Source of the DNA: Gammaproteobacteria bacterium HGW-Gammaproteobacteria-11
GTDB taxonomy: Bacteria > Pseudomonadota > Gammaproteobacteria > Pseudomonadales > Pseudomonadaceae
Length of the DNA stretch: 64,000 bases
NCBI GenBank assembly: GCA_002840055.1
Contig: PGZJ01000001.1
Coordinates: forward strand, 1 to 64,000
Direction: 5' to 3'
A model generated the notes under the pieces. That model had not been told where the DNA came from, ran no database searches, and saw only the letters and a program-made list of their open reading frames with translations. Numbering within the stretch: position 1 is the first letter of the stretch; each line of letters opens with the position of its first letter. Shown one piece after another: positions 31,224-40,820 of the stretch. The position numbers and the translations under genes were made by a program.

Positions 31224-32047
31224 AGGCCCGTTCCTGTCTGCTGGACAAGGCGTTCGACAAAAAACTCCAGATGCCCGCGTGGGTTGGCCGGCAAGGGCCA
31301 CGCGTCGACTTTCTGGGCTATGGCTCGAATAGCCATGGACGCCTTGCTACGCGGGAAGGCTTCGTACACTGCCCGCTGTTTTTGTACCGCCTTGCGAACA
31401 TTCTCATCGTAGGGCACAGCACCGACATACTGCAGCGCCACATCCAGAAATCGGTCAGTTACCTTGGTCAGTTTAGCAAAGACTGTGCGACCTTCCTGCG
31501 GTGTATGCACCATGTTGGCCAGAACCCGGAAACGGGTCATGCCATAATCGCGATTGAGCAGCTTGATCAGCGCATAGGCATCGGTAATCGAGGTGGGTTC
31601 GTCGCAAACCACCACCAATACTTCCTGGGCAGCGCGGACGAAACTGACCACCGAGTCGCCAATACCTGCTGCCGTATCGACAATCAGCACATCGATATTG
31701 TCGCCAATATCACTGAATGCCTGAATCAGGCCCGCATGCTGCTGGGGATTGAGGTTGACCATAGTGGCGGCACCGGAGGCCGCCGGAACAATACGCATGC
31801 CGCCCGGCCCGGTGATCATCACATCACGCAGTTCACAGGTGCCTTCAAGCACGTCGGCCAAGGTGGCTTTGGGCTTGATACCCAGCAGCACATCGACGTT
31901 GGCCAGGCCAAGGTCGGCATCCAGCAGCACAACGCGACGCCCCAGCTCGGCCAAGGCCAGGCCCAGGTTGACCGATACGTTGGTCTTGCCGATGCCACCT
32001 TTGCCGCCGGTAACTGCGATAACCTGAACCGGATGTTTGCTACCCAT
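31220..32047 (-). CDS. fleN: Flagellar number regulator FleN (FlhG)
   Basis: 275-residue MinD-like ATPase that restrains FleQ activity and sets flagellar number. It has the deviant Walker A KGGIGKTNVSVNLG, a DADLGLANVDVLLG segment, and Walker B VLIVDTAAGIG. It sits between flhF (31-base gap) and fliA (four-base overlap). Confidence 0.96.
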   Translation of the reverse strand: MGSKHPVQVIAVTGGKGGIGKTNVSVNLGLALAELGRRVVLLDADLGLANVDVLLGIKPKATLADVLEGTCELRDVMITGPGGMRIVPAASGAATMVNLNPQQHAGLIQAFSDIGDNIDVLIVDTAAGIGDSVVSFVRAAQEVLVVVCDEPTSITDAYALIKLLNRDYGMTRFRVLANMVHTPQEGRTVFAKLTKVTDRFLDVALQYVGAVPYDENVRKAVQKQRAVYEAFPRSKASMAIRAIAQKVDAWPLPANPRGHLEFFVERLVQQTGTGL

Positions 32048-32078
32048 CTGCGTTGATTACCTTATTATCGTTTGTGAT

Positions 32079-33437
32079 TCAGCTTGCACGCTGATTATGG
32101 AGTATACCGGCAAACACGTCTGCCATGTCCTGATCGGCCGGTGGCTCGTTTCCAGCCAGGGTAACGGCCCGGCTGACCAACTGATGACCGACGCCACAGG
32201 CGATATCATCGGGAATACGCTGGCCATCTGCCAGATAGGCTACCGGCAAACCCTGTTGCATGGCCAGCCCCAATGCCTCGCCCAGTGTTGCCGCCTCATC
32301 CACCTTGGTCAATACGCAAGCATCAAGTCCACAGCGCTTGTAAGTATGATAGGCGGCTTTCAGAACCTGGTATTGACTTGTAGCAGCCAGAACCAGCAAC
32401 TTGCTGACCTTTTGGCCCAGCGCAGCCAATTCACTGAGCTGACTGTGCAGATGCGGATCCTGTGCCTGCAGACCGGCGGTATCCACCAGCACCAAGCGCT
32501 TGCCGGAAAATTCGCGCAGCACATCAGCCAGGCTGTTCTGCTCGTCCACCACCCGCACCGGCACATTCAGAATCCGGCCCAGGGTACGCAGTTGTTCGTG
32601 GGCACCAATCCGGTAGGTATCCATGGTAACCAGTGCCACATGCTGGCTACCGTGCTTGAGCACATAGCGGGCGGCCAGCTTACCCAGGGTAGTAGTCTTG
32701 CCGGACCCGGTCGGTCCAACCAGCGCGACGACACCGCCACGCTCGATCAATTCATCGCGCATGACCGGCAGACTGTGGGCCAGATGCGCCAGCAGCATGC
32801 GCCAGGCCTGCTTGGTATTGGGCTCGTTGTCGACCAGGCGCAGCAGTTGCTGACTCAGCTCAGCCGGAAAGCCCAGCTGCGTCAGGCGACGCCAGAGACT
32901 GGCCTGACGCGGCTGGGTTTGATGCATCTGTCCCCAGCTCAGGCTGCCCAGTTGCGCTTCGAGCATTTCCCGCAGGCCGGCAATCTCGGCGCGCATGTCA
33001 CTGATGCTGCCCGCCTCGGCGACTGCCGCATACCCGCGCGCGGCAGGCTGAGCCTGGGCCGCACCAGTAACCGGCTGCGATTCTTCGTTATTCAGGCGCT
33101 CCAGCAGATCGCGGGCCACACTGGAGCCTGATTCAACCGCCTGGCGCATGGTGTCGCCAAACAACTGACGGTTGACCTTGGGGCCACCAGCCATCTGCTC
33201 GCCAACGGCCAGTTGCGCCTGGGCAGTAACAATACGTTCCTGAGTTTTTCTCAGCTCCAGATCCAGGCCCGGCGTCGGTGGAGTCAGACGCGGCGCGTCA
33301 AAGTCGAGGGCGGCGGTCAATTCCACGCCGCCGGCGACGCGCCGATTGGCAATGATCGAGGCATCACCGCCCAGCTCGTCTCTGACCAGCTTCATCGCCT
33401 GACGCATATCGGCGGCAAAGAAACGTTTTACCTTCAT
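32079..33437 (-). CDS. flhF: Flagellar placement GTPase FlhF
   Basis: 452-residue SRP-type GTPase needed for polar flagellum placement. It has a variable N-terminal B domain, then the NG domain with G1 ALVGPTGSGKTTTLGKLAARY (roughly residue 235 on), VTMDTYRIGAHEQL, and G3 VDTAGL. The start ATG at 33437 (MKVKRFFAADMRQAMKLV) matches the family. Confidence 0.96.
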   Translation of the reverse strand: MKVKRFFAADMRQAMKLVRDELGGDASIIANRRVAGGVELTAALDFDAPRLTPPTPGLDLELRKTQERIVTAQAQLAVGEQMAGGPKVNRQLFGDTMRQAVESGSSVARDLLERLNNEESQPVTGAAQAQPAARGYAAVAEAGSISDMRAEIAGLREMLEAQLGSLSWGQMHQTQPRQASLWRRLTQLGFPAELSQQLLRLVDNEPNTKQAWRMLLAHLAHSLPVMRDELIERGGVVALVGPTGSGKTTTLGKLAARYVLKHGSQHVALVTMDTYRIGAHEQLRTLGRILNVPVRVVDEQNSLADVLREFSGKRLVLVDTAGLQAQDPHLHSQLSELAALGQKVSKLLVLAATSQYQVLKAAYHTYKRCGLDACVLTKVDEAATLGEALGLAMQQGLPVAYLADGQRIPDDIACGVGHQLVSRAVTLAGNEPPADQDMADVFAGILHNQRAS

Positions 33438-33488
33438 GGCTGACCCACCTTGCTCATTCATCTGACCGCCCCTTTATCAGAGGTTGGA

Positions 33489-35615
33489 TTAACTCTGGCC
33501 TACGGTAGCGACTATGGTTACCTGCTTGCTGTCCGGAATTTCCTGGTAGGACAGCACATGGGCGCCAGGGGCCGCATAGCGTACAAACTTGGCCATCATG
33601 CCGCGGATCGGACCAGCTACCAGCAAAATCGCCGGCTTGCCTTGCAACTCCTGCCGCTGCACCGCATCGGCCAGAGAGCGCTGGAGTTTTTCGGCCATGC
33701 CCGGTTCGAGCATAACGCCGTCATCTCCACCCTGCCCGGCCTTCTGAATACTCTGTAGCAATATCTGTTCCAACCTTGGTTCCAGGGTGATCACAGGCAG
33801 CTCGGAGTCAAGCCCGACAATGCTTTGCACGATTGAGCGCGACAACGCCACCCGCACCGAGGCAATCAATGCGCCGGGATCTTGACTCTTGGAGGGCTGG
33901 TTGGCGATGGCTTCGGCAATGGTCCGAATATCCCGTACCGGCACCTGCTCCTGCAGCAGCCCCTGCAACACCTTGAGCAACGCAGACAGGGAAATGATGC
34001 CGGGAACCAGCTCCTCTGCCAGCTTCGGCGAGGCCTTGGCCAGCACCTGCATCAATTGCTGCACCTCCTCATGGCCGATCAGCTCATGGGCGTGCTTGTG
34101 CAGTATCTGATTGATATGGGTGGCGACCACCGTACTGGCATCGACCACGGTGTAACCGAGTGACTGCGCCTGATCCTTCTGCATGGGCTCAATCCACACG
34201 GCATCCAGACCAAAGGCCGGATCCTTGCCGGCAATACCCTTGATATCACCAAACACCTGACCCGGATTGATCGCCAGTTCACGGTCCGGATAGACCTCAG
34301 CTTCAGCCACGCCAACGCCCATAAGCGTGACCCGATAGGCGTTGGGTGCCAGGTCCAGGTTGTCGCGAATATGAACGGATGGCATGAGGAAACCCAGGTC
34401 CTGTGAGAGCTTCTTGCGCACGCCCTTGATCCGCGCCAGCAATTGCCCACCCTGATTGCGATCTACCAAAGGAATCAGGCGATACCCCACCTCCAGGCCA
34501 ACCATGTCGACCGGCGTGACATCATCCCAGCCCAGCTCCTTGACCTCCTGGCGAGGCGCAGCGGGTACTTCAGCCAACTGACGCTCCTGCTCCTGCTCAG
34601 CAACCACCTTGAGGCGCTGACGATTGGCAATCACGTAGGCTGCACCGGCCGCCAGGGCGCCCAGGCTGATAAAGGAAAAGTGTGGCATGCCGGGAATCAG
34701 ACCCATGACAATCAGAATCGCAGCGGCAATCGCCAGGGCCTTGGGCGAGGCAAACATTTGACGCTGGACCTGGGCACCCATGTCCTCGGAAGTCGATACC
34801 CGGGTTACCATGATGGCCGCAGCCGTCGACAGCAACAGTGAAGGAATTTGCGCCACCAGGCCGTCACCAATGGTCAGCAGTACGTAGATACGTCCGGCGT
34901 CGGCAAAGGCCAGATCATGCTGCGCCATACCAATGGCCAAGCCACCGATGATATTGATGAACAGGATCATCAGACCGGCCACCGCGTCACCGCGAACAAA
35001 CTTGCTGGCACCATCCATCGAACCGTAGAAGTCAGCCTCCTGGGCCACTTCCTGACGGCGCAGCTTGGCCTGCTCCTGATCAATCAATCCGGCATTCAAG
35101 TCGGCATCAATGGCCATCTGCTTGCCAGGCATGGCATCAAGGGTAAAGCGTGCGCTGACCTCCGAGATACGCCCCGCGCCCTTGGTAACCACCACAAAGT
35201 TGATGATCATCAGGATGGCAAAGACCACCAGACCGACCACATAGTTGCCACCGATAACCACTTCACCGAAGGCCTGAATCACCTTGCCCGCGGCATCGCC
35301 ACCCTCATGGCCGTAGAGCAGCACCACACGGGTAGAGGCTACGTTGAGCGCCAGGCGCAGCAGGGTTGCAACCAGCAGAATGGTCGGGAAAACGGCGAAA
35401 TCCAGGGGTCGCAGGGCATAGGCGCAGACCAGCAGAACCACCAGCGCCAGGGCGATATTGAAGGTAAAGAGCACATCAAGCAGGAACGGCGGCACCGGCA
35501 GCATCATCATGCCGAGCATCACCAGCAACAGAATCGGCACACCCAGGCTGCCATGCCGCAACCCGGACAGGTTGCTGCGCACCGTACTCATCATTTCTGC
35601 TCTGTCGACTGCCAT
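33489..35615 (-). CDS. flhA: Flagellar export apparatus protein FlhA
   Basis: 708-residue export-gate component. The N-terminal half has about eight helices and the FHIPEP-family signature region (ALNVASTRVVLL...GGNYVVGLVVFAIL, ARFTLDAMPGKQMAIDADLNAGLI). The C-terminal cytoplasmic domain forms the export ring. The start ATG is 35615 (MAVDRAEMM); the frame extends only to a TTG at 35636. It leads the minus-strand flagellar/chemotaxis block. Confidence 0.97.
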   Translation of the reverse strand: MAVDRAEMMSTVRSNLSGLRHGSLGVPILLLVMLGMMMLPVPPFLLDVLFTFNIALALVVLLVCAYALRPLDFAVFPTILLVATLLRLALNVASTRVVLLYGHEGGDAAGKVIQAFGEVVIGGNYVVGLVVFAILMIINFVVVTKGAGRISEVSARFTLDAMPGKQMAIDADLNAGLIDQEQAKLRRQEVAQEADFYGSMDGASKFVRGDAVAGLMILFINIIGGLAIGMAQHDLAFADAGRIYVLLTIGDGLVAQIPSLLLSTAAAIMVTRVSTSEDMGAQVQRQMFASPKALAIAAAILIVMGLIPGMPHFSFISLGALAAGAAYVIANRQRLKVVAEQEQERQLAEVPAAPRQEVKELGWDDVTPVDMVGLEVGYRLIPLVDRNQGGQLLARIKGVRKKLSQDLGFLMPSVHIRDNLDLAPNAYRVTLMGVGVAEAEVYPDRELAINPGQVFGDIKGIAGKDPAFGLDAVWIEPMQKDQAQSLGYTVVDASTVVATHINQILHKHAHELIGHEEVQQLMQVLAKASPKLAEELVPGIISLSALLKVLQGLLQEQVPVRDIRTIAEAIANQPSKSQDPGALIASVRVALSRSIVQSIVGLDSELPVITLEPRLEQILLQSIQKAGQGGDDGVMLEPGMAEKLQRSLADAVQRQELQGKPAILLVAGPIRGMMAKFVRYAAPGAHVLSYQEIPDSKQVTIVATVGQS

Positions 35616-35735
35616 GCCCGATGGATTCCTGATCAAATTTTTGACGCTTGCCGTTGTCCGTAGCTTGACTACGCAAAAAGCGTTCCATCTCTTGAAATCC
35701 TTTTGGAAAACTCTGCTCTTGCCCTGTGCCGGCGG

Positions 35736-35751
35736 TGCTATTATTAGGCCA
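35736..35751 (-). promoter_or_regulatory. Candidate sigma-54 promoter of flhA
   Basis: On the minus strand TGGCCTAATAATAGCA has the GG and GC dinucleotides ten bases apart, the spacing of sigma-54 -24/-12 elements (consensus TGGCAC-N5-TTGCA). It lies about 120 bases before the flhA ATG. Pseudomonad flhA is known to be RpoN-dependent, which fits, but the match is imperfect. Confidence 0.4.
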
Positions 35752-35829
35752 GTGAGTTGGCATCCGGACTGGCGCTTGAACGGTCAATGGAGCCGTTTAT
35801 CAGAGCAAGGGCCTTGATCGGGAATAGAC

Positions 35830-37140
35830 ATGCGCGCATCAGTTGTTGCCTTAGCCAGCTTTATCTCTCTGCTTGCAAGCGGCTGCTCAAGCTTGCCAGA
35901 TCGCCAGGAGGTGCTCAGCGCCTCTGGCGAGTTTCTCAGCAAAGCCGGTGACATGCTCAGCGACCAGGGCACCCGGCTTGCCGAGTTTACCGGCCTTGGC
36001 CAGCAATCCAGACAGCAGCAACAGTACCAACAGGAGGTCGAAGCCCTCTTTGCCCAACCCTATATCGACCCCCTGACCCGTTATCTCGAAACGCACAGCA
36101 ATGACAGGTCAAGAGCCACCTTGCTGGAAACCGTAGCGACTGAACGCGAGCGGAGATGTCAGGTCATTGCTCGCCGTTACGCCAGCGTAACGCCGGATCA
36201 AGGCAGTCTGCAGCGCCTTGAACGCGGCTATCTTTTCTCCTGTCCGGAACAGGTCAAGGCCTTTGCCGACCAGCTGGAGCGATCTCAATCAGAGGCGGCG
36301 CAAGAGCCCATGACAGCCCAGCAGCAAAACGCTGTCAGACCGGTGTCAACCGATTCCAGCGCTCCCGCCAGCCTCTACGGCATTGCTCCACAGGACGACT
36401 CGGTAGAGCTGGCCGTGGTCCGGCGGCAAGCAAGCAATTGCTATCTGCTCTTTACCATACGCAACTACAGCCAGGCTGAAACCGCTTGTGCAGCCCCGGC
36501 AGCCAATGGCGATGCGAAAGCCCAGCAGCATCTGGCGCGCATCAGCGAACTGGCGGGTGATGAGGACAAGGCGATGCACTGGGCTACCCGATCGGCACAG
36601 CAACAGCACCCGGAAGGCATGCTGTTGCTGGGGCGGTATTATCAGGATGGCGTTGGCACGACACCCGATGCGGCCCGCGGCCTTGAACTGATTCGGCAAG
36701 CCGCGGACAAGGGTCTGGCAGAAGCCAGTTACAAAGCCGCCTTGGCCTATCGTGATGGCAAGGGAACCGCCATCAATACCGACGCCTCCCTGGTCTATAT
36801 GGCGCGTGCCGGAGAACAAAATCACCTGCCTGCGCAACTGGCGCTGGCTACACATTACCTGTCGACTGGCGGCACCCAGGCAACCAGGGGCCGGTACTGG
36901 CTACTGCGGGCCGCCGCTGCAGGCTCGGCGCGGGCGCAATTTCGCCTCGCAGAAAGCTATGCCACAGGCACAGGTGGCCCGGCCAATATTCAGGCCGCCT
37001 ATGAGTGGTACAGTCTGGCATTATTGAACGGTGAAAGCCGTGCCCAGGCTGAGGTCGATGCACTGGCGCCGCGCCTTACGGCCGAGCAGTTACGTCTGGC
37101 TCAGGCCAACATTCAGAGCAGGCTCAACGGCCTGCAGTAA
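35830..37140 (+). CDS. Sel1-repeat lipoprotein
   Basis: 436 residues with a lipoprotein signal (lipobox LASGC, lipidated cysteine C19). A variable central part precedes a C-terminal run of Sel1/TPR-like repeats (AKQH LARISELAGDEDKA type; GMLLLGRYYQDGVGTTPDAARGL; YATGTGGPANIQAAYEWYSLA). Sel1 repeats usually bind partner proteins. It is divergent from flhA, and the GGDEF-EAL gene starts 14 bases after its stop, so these two may be co-transcribed. Confidence 0.85.
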   Translation: MRASVVALASFISLLASGCSSLPDRQEVLSASGEFLSKAGDMLSDQGTRLAEFTGLGQQSRQQQQYQQEVEALFAQPYIDPLTRYLETHSNDRSRATLLETVATERERRCQVIARRYASVTPDQGSLQRLERGYLFSCPEQVKAFADQLERSQSEAAQEPMTAQQQNAVRPVSTDSSAPASLYGIAPQDDSVELAVVRRQASNCYLLFTIRNYSQAETACAAPAANGDAKAQQHLARISELAGDEDKAMHWATRSAQQQHPEGMLLLGRYYQDGVGTTPDAARGLELIRQAADKGLAEASYKAALAYRDGKGTAINTDASLVYMARAGEQNHLPAQLALATHYLSTGGTQATRGRYWLLRAAAAGSARAQFRLAESYATGTGGPANIQAAYEWYSLALLNGESRAQAEVDALAPRLTAEQLRLAQANIQSRLNGLQ

Positions 37141-37153
37141 CAGGACATCAGGG

Positions 37154-39532
37154 ATGAAGCGATTTGCTCTGGCGACACCCGAGAGCATGACCATCCAACG
37201 CTCGGTGATGCTGGTACTGAGCTTGCTGGTATTGCTGTTCATCCTCGGCATGTGGCTGATGTCCAGTCTGAACCTGCGCTTTGCCCAGGACACCATGACC
37301 GAGTTGCGACAACGTCAGGTTGCCGACACCTTCTATGCCAATCTTGACCGCATCAATGCGCACCATCAGCGCATGGAGCAAAACACCCTGGATCTGGCCA
37401 GACTGGGCGAACTCTATCAGCGCTTGAATCTGGACACAGGCCGTCCGCCCAGTGTTGAACTGGAGCGCAACCTGCGTCAGATATTGCGTGACTTTCCAGA
37501 TGCCAATGGCTCTGCCATCTGGCTTGAGCCGGGTGTTGTTGGCCCAGAAGCGCTGGGTATCAGCGCGCACCGTGACGACGAGGGCATTCGCATCAATCTG
37601 AACCGTGATGATGTGCGCGAACGCAACTGGTACCAGCGTATCAGAGCCCATCTCGACACCCAGGACCAGCAAACCGGCCGGCGCAGCTTCAACTGGTCAC
37701 CGGCCTATTACAAGTCACAGATCGACACTGTCGTCATCAGTCTGAGCACCCTGATGCGTGATGACAGCAACAGGGTCATCGGCATGGTCTCCAGTGACTG
37801 GCAGATAGACGCCATCATCAACCTGGTCAGCCAGGTCGATATCACTCCGGGCACCTTCGCTTTTCTGCTCGACAGCCAGAACCGCAACCTTTCAAGCCTG
37901 TCCCGCTCGGAAGACGTACAAGGCGCCCAGCAGTTGATTGAAGCCATTACAGCCCTGCAACTGCAGGCCGGCGAAGACAACCGGAGCAACCGCTTGCTCG
38001 GCATGCTCGAGCGAAACACCCCGCTGCAGCAGAGAATGCTGGAGGTTGCCGGTCACCAATATGCCTTGCTGTATGCCGCCACCGATGCGGATATGGTCTT
38101 TGGCATCGGTGTTCCCAAGGCTGAAATAGATGCGGTATTGGTCCCCATGCGGGAAAGCAATCTGCGCATTGCTCTGCTGATAGGCAGTATTCTGCTGTTA
38201 CTGTCGGCGCTGATTCTGTTCATGGTTGCCAGCACCCTGCGTCAGTTGCGCAACTTGTATACCGACCCACTGACAGGACTGCCGAACCGGGAAAAGTTGC
38301 TGGTCGATCTGCGCCAGACCCGAGCCGCCAGTTTGATCCTGTTGAATATCGATGACTTTAAACAGATCAATGATTTTTACGGCCATGAATGCGGCGATCA
38401 GGTTATCTGCATACTCGCAGGTGCCCTGCGTCAGCGCCTGCTGGAAGACGCCCTGTGGGCCAGCAGCCGCCTGTATCGCATGCCCGGCGATGAAATGGCC
38501 ATCTGGCTGCCCGGCCAGCTTAGTCCGACACAGCAGCAACAGCGACTGTCCGAGCTTGAGCGCTTTGTGCAGAAATTGAGCATCACCTGGGCAGGCCAGG
38601 ACCTGACTCTGCGCACCAGTATGGGGATGGCCAGCACCCGGCAGCCCGACGGCTCGCTGCTGCCCAGCGCCCTGTTGCTGGCCTCGGCCAATATTGCTCT
38701 GAAGCAGGCACGCCTGAGCCTGACCAGCCACGTTATCTATGATCCGGCACTTCGCGCCCGGGAAAGCTACGAACACAATCTGATCTGGGCCAACAAGCTG
38801 AAGTCGGCACTGGAGCAGGGCCGTATCGTGCCCTGGTTCCAACCCATCATGACGCTGGCAAACGACCGCATCGAGAAGTTTGAATGTCTGGTACGCATGC
38901 TGGATGAACAGGGTGAGCCGGTCAGTCCGGCACAGTTTCTGCCAGTAGCCAAAAAAATACGGCTATACCGTGAAATTACCCGGCAGATGATTGACCAATG
39001 TTTTCGCCACTTTGCCGACAATGACTATGCCTTCTCACTGAACCTGTCCAGTGAGGACCTGCTCGATCCGGAGCTGTGCAAGGATATTCTCCAGCGCCTG
39101 GAAAACAGCCCTCTGGCGCATCGCGTGATTCTGGAAATACTCGAGTCCGAGGGCATTGAAAACTATGCCCCGGTGCGCGCTTTTATTGATCAGGCCAAGG
39201 CCCTTGGCTGTCGCATTGCGATTGACGATTTCGGTACTGGCTATTCCAATTTCGAGCATCTGTTGCGGCTCAATGTTGACCTGATCAAGATCGATGGCAG
39301 TCTGATCCGTCAGTTGAATGACGACTCCAACGCCTTGACTCTGACCCGCGGCATCATTCACTTTGCCCGTGAACTGGGCATGCAGACGGTAGCCGAGTTC
39401 GTCCACAGTCCGGCCCTGCTGCAACGGGTGCGCGAACTGGGCATCGACTTTGCTCAGGGCGCGGCCATTGGTATGCCCATGGCCGATCTGCAGGGGACCA
39501 TTGAACCCCAGGATCGGAGCGCTCAGCGGTAG
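37154..39532 (+). CDS. Membrane GGDEF-EAL protein with degenerate GGDEF
   Basis: 792 residues. Two membrane helices (about 15-38 and 335-360) bracket a periplasmic cache-like sensor, followed by GGDEF and EAL domains. The GGDEF signature is changed to MPGDEMA, so cyclase activity is doubtful although DPLTGLPNR and NIDDFKQINDFYGH are kept. The EAL motif reads ECLVR, but other phosphodiesterase residues are present (NLSSEDL, EILESEGIE, IDDFGTGYSN, KIDGSLI). The start ATG at 37154 follows AGGACATCAGGG. It overlaps the convergent globin gene by ten bases. Confidence 0.9.
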   Translation: MKRFALATPESMTIQRSVMLVLSLLVLLFILGMWLMSSLNLRFAQDTMTELRQRQVADTFYANLDRINAHHQRMEQNTLDLARLGELYQRLNLDTGRPPSVELERNLRQILRDFPDANGSAIWLEPGVVGPEALGISAHRDDEGIRINLNRDDVRERNWYQRIRAHLDTQDQQTGRRSFNWSPAYYKSQIDTVVISLSTLMRDDSNRVIGMVSSDWQIDAIINLVSQVDITPGTFAFLLDSQNRNLSSLSRSEDVQGAQQLIEAITALQLQAGEDNRSNRLLGMLERNTPLQQRMLEVAGHQYALLYAATDADMVFGIGVPKAEIDAVLVPMRESNLRIALLIGSILLLLSALILFMVASTLRQLRNLYTDPLTGLPNREKLLVDLRQTRAASLILLNIDDFKQINDFYGHECGDQVICILAGALRQRLLEDALWASSRLYRMPGDEMAIWLPGQLSPTQQQQRLSELERFVQKLSITWAGQDLTLRTSMGMASTRQPDGSLLPSALLLASANIALKQARLSLTSHVIYDPALRARESYEHNLIWANKLKSALEQGRIVPWFQPIMTLANDRIEKFECLVRMLDEQGEPVSPAQFLPVAKKIRLYREITRQMIDQCFRHFADNDYAFSLNLSSEDLLDPELCKDILQRLENSPLAHRVILEILESEGIENYAPVRAFIDQAKALGCRIAIDDFGTGYSNFEHLLRLNVDLIKIDGSLIRQLNDDSNALTLTRGIIHFARELGMQTVAEFVHSPALLQRVRELGIDFAQGAAIGMPMADLQGTIEPQDRSAQR

Positions 39533-39954
39533 ATGATATCCGCCCGCATTGGCGCCAAACGCGCCAAAAGGCGATTCTGGGTTGCCACTGGAACGCCCTC
39601 AGCATCCATGGCCGCTATCAGATCTTCCACCAGCGCATTGAAATCAGCCTCGCTGACATCCATACCGGTGTGACTGTCGGCCATGCTGTCACCGGTATAC
39701 TCGCAGGGACCGCCCGACTCGAAACAGAATTGCTCGACCAGCATCTGATACAGACGATCAATATCGGTCTCGGCAAAGTGATGAACTATCTTCGGATTGT
39801 CGGAAATGTTGATCAACATGCCCTCGACTATCCGCTCTATGCCTGGCTGGCCGCCCAGAGCCTGATACAGGCTGTCATCCTTGGCTGGCGCAAGCGGCTG
39901 GTGAGTACAGGCACCCAGTGTGGTCACCAGAAGCAATGACACAAGCATTCGCAT
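39523..39954 (-). CDS. Group 1 truncated haemoglobin with lipoprotein signal
   Basis: 143 residues. The N-terminus is a lipoprotein signal with lipobox TLGAC, so the globin is predicted to sit in the envelope. Truncated-globin group 1 features are GGQPGIERIVEG, IVHHFAETD, FCFESGGPCEYTGDSM, and the probable proximal haem histidine in MADSHTGMDVSEADF. It could bind O2 or NO. It is the last gene of a four-gene minus-strand group with DUF3034, EAL and cupredoxin-like genes (8-base gap to DUF3034). The ATG at 39954 follows GAGGTGGG; the frame extends only to a TTG upstream. Confidence 0.88.
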   Translation of the reverse strand: MRMLVSLLLVTTLGACTHQPLAPAKDDSLYQALGGQPGIERIVEGMLINISDNPKIVHHFAETDIDRLYQMLVEQFCFESGGPCEYTGDSMADSHTGMDVSEADFNALVEDLIAAMDAEGVPVATQNRLLARLAPMRADIIYR

Positions 39955-39962
39955 AACCCACC

Positions 39963-40820
39963 TCAATAACTGACTTGAACCGATAGATAGAGTCCGCGCT
40001 GATCATCCAGCGTGGCAATGTCGCCGAGATCCGCCCAGGCGGCAACCAGCGCCAGACGCTTGTCAGGGAAATAGCCAACAAACAGGTCCTGCCAGTCACT
40101 CTCGCCAGCAAACGAGAGGTTATCCGGCTTTTCCCGGTATTCCACCCCGACAGCCCAGCGTGGGTTCAACAAGACGGCGACGCTGCCCTCCTTGAGCAGG
40201 CTACGGCTATCCCGGCGGTCACCACCAAAACCCAGCAGACCGGTTTCATTGGCCCGACTGTAGCGCAGGGTGCCGTTTACCAGCAGGTTGTAGCCGAAGG
40301 CTCCACCAAGAAACAGCCGGCTGGCCGCCAGGTAGGCTTCATTGTCACTGTCCCGCACAGCGCCCACCGCGTCAGGGATCAGGAAGTTTTGCTGGCGTTT
40401 GTGCATTAATCCCAGACTGACCTGGGGCAATTGGTCATAGACCAGATCACCCAGCAGTCTGACCTTGAGACCGAATACGTCCTGATTCAGGCTGCTCTGC
40501 GGCAGACCGGCCAGACTGGCCAATTCACCAATATCCAGACGCTGGCGCGCCACCGACAGCTCCACGCGGTTGGCAAAACTGGCGCTGGCACCAAAACTGT
40601 CGAGCCGGTAATCACCACTGTCCACCCGGGTGGCAAAAACCGCACCACCCCATTCCTCGCGCGTGCCATAACCGGACATGACCGCCCAGGGAACAATGCC
40701 TCCGCCCGCCGCCCCTTCAAACATGCTGGCACCACCGGTGGCCAGCAGCCGACTGCCGGGGTCTGCCGCCGCAAGCAGCGGCGCAACAAGCAAGGCAATA
40801 AATGCCAGTATACGTCTCAT
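39963..40820 (-). CDS. DUF3034 family outer-membrane-like protein
   Basis: 285 residues with a signal peptide (MRRILAFIALLVAPLLAAA) and a beta-rich mature part full of alternating aromatic and polar residues, ending in SVQVSY with an aromatic last residue, as in outer-membrane barrels. It carries the DUF3034-like start SRLLATGGASMFEGAAGGGIVPWA. Function unknown. Its ATG overlaps the EAL gene stop (ATGA), so translation is probably coupled. Confidence 0.8.
   Translation of the reverse strand: MRRILAFIALLVAPLLAAADPGSRLLATGGASMFEGAAGGGIVPWAVMSGYGTREEWGGAVFATRVDSGDYRLDSFGASASFANRVELSVARQRLDIGELASLAGLPQSSLNQDVFGLKVRLLGDLVYDQLPQVSLGLMHKRQQNFLIPDAVGAVRDSDNEAYLAASRLFLGGAFGYNLLVNGTLRYSRANETGLLGFGGDRRDSRSLLKEGSVAVLLNPRWAVGVEYREKPDNLSFAGESDWQDLFVGYFPDKRLALVAAWADLGDIATLDDQRGLYLSVQVSY

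Noticed and set aside
32037-33131. 364-codon ORF opposite flhF
   Set aside because: Antisense to FlhF and without domain resemblance.
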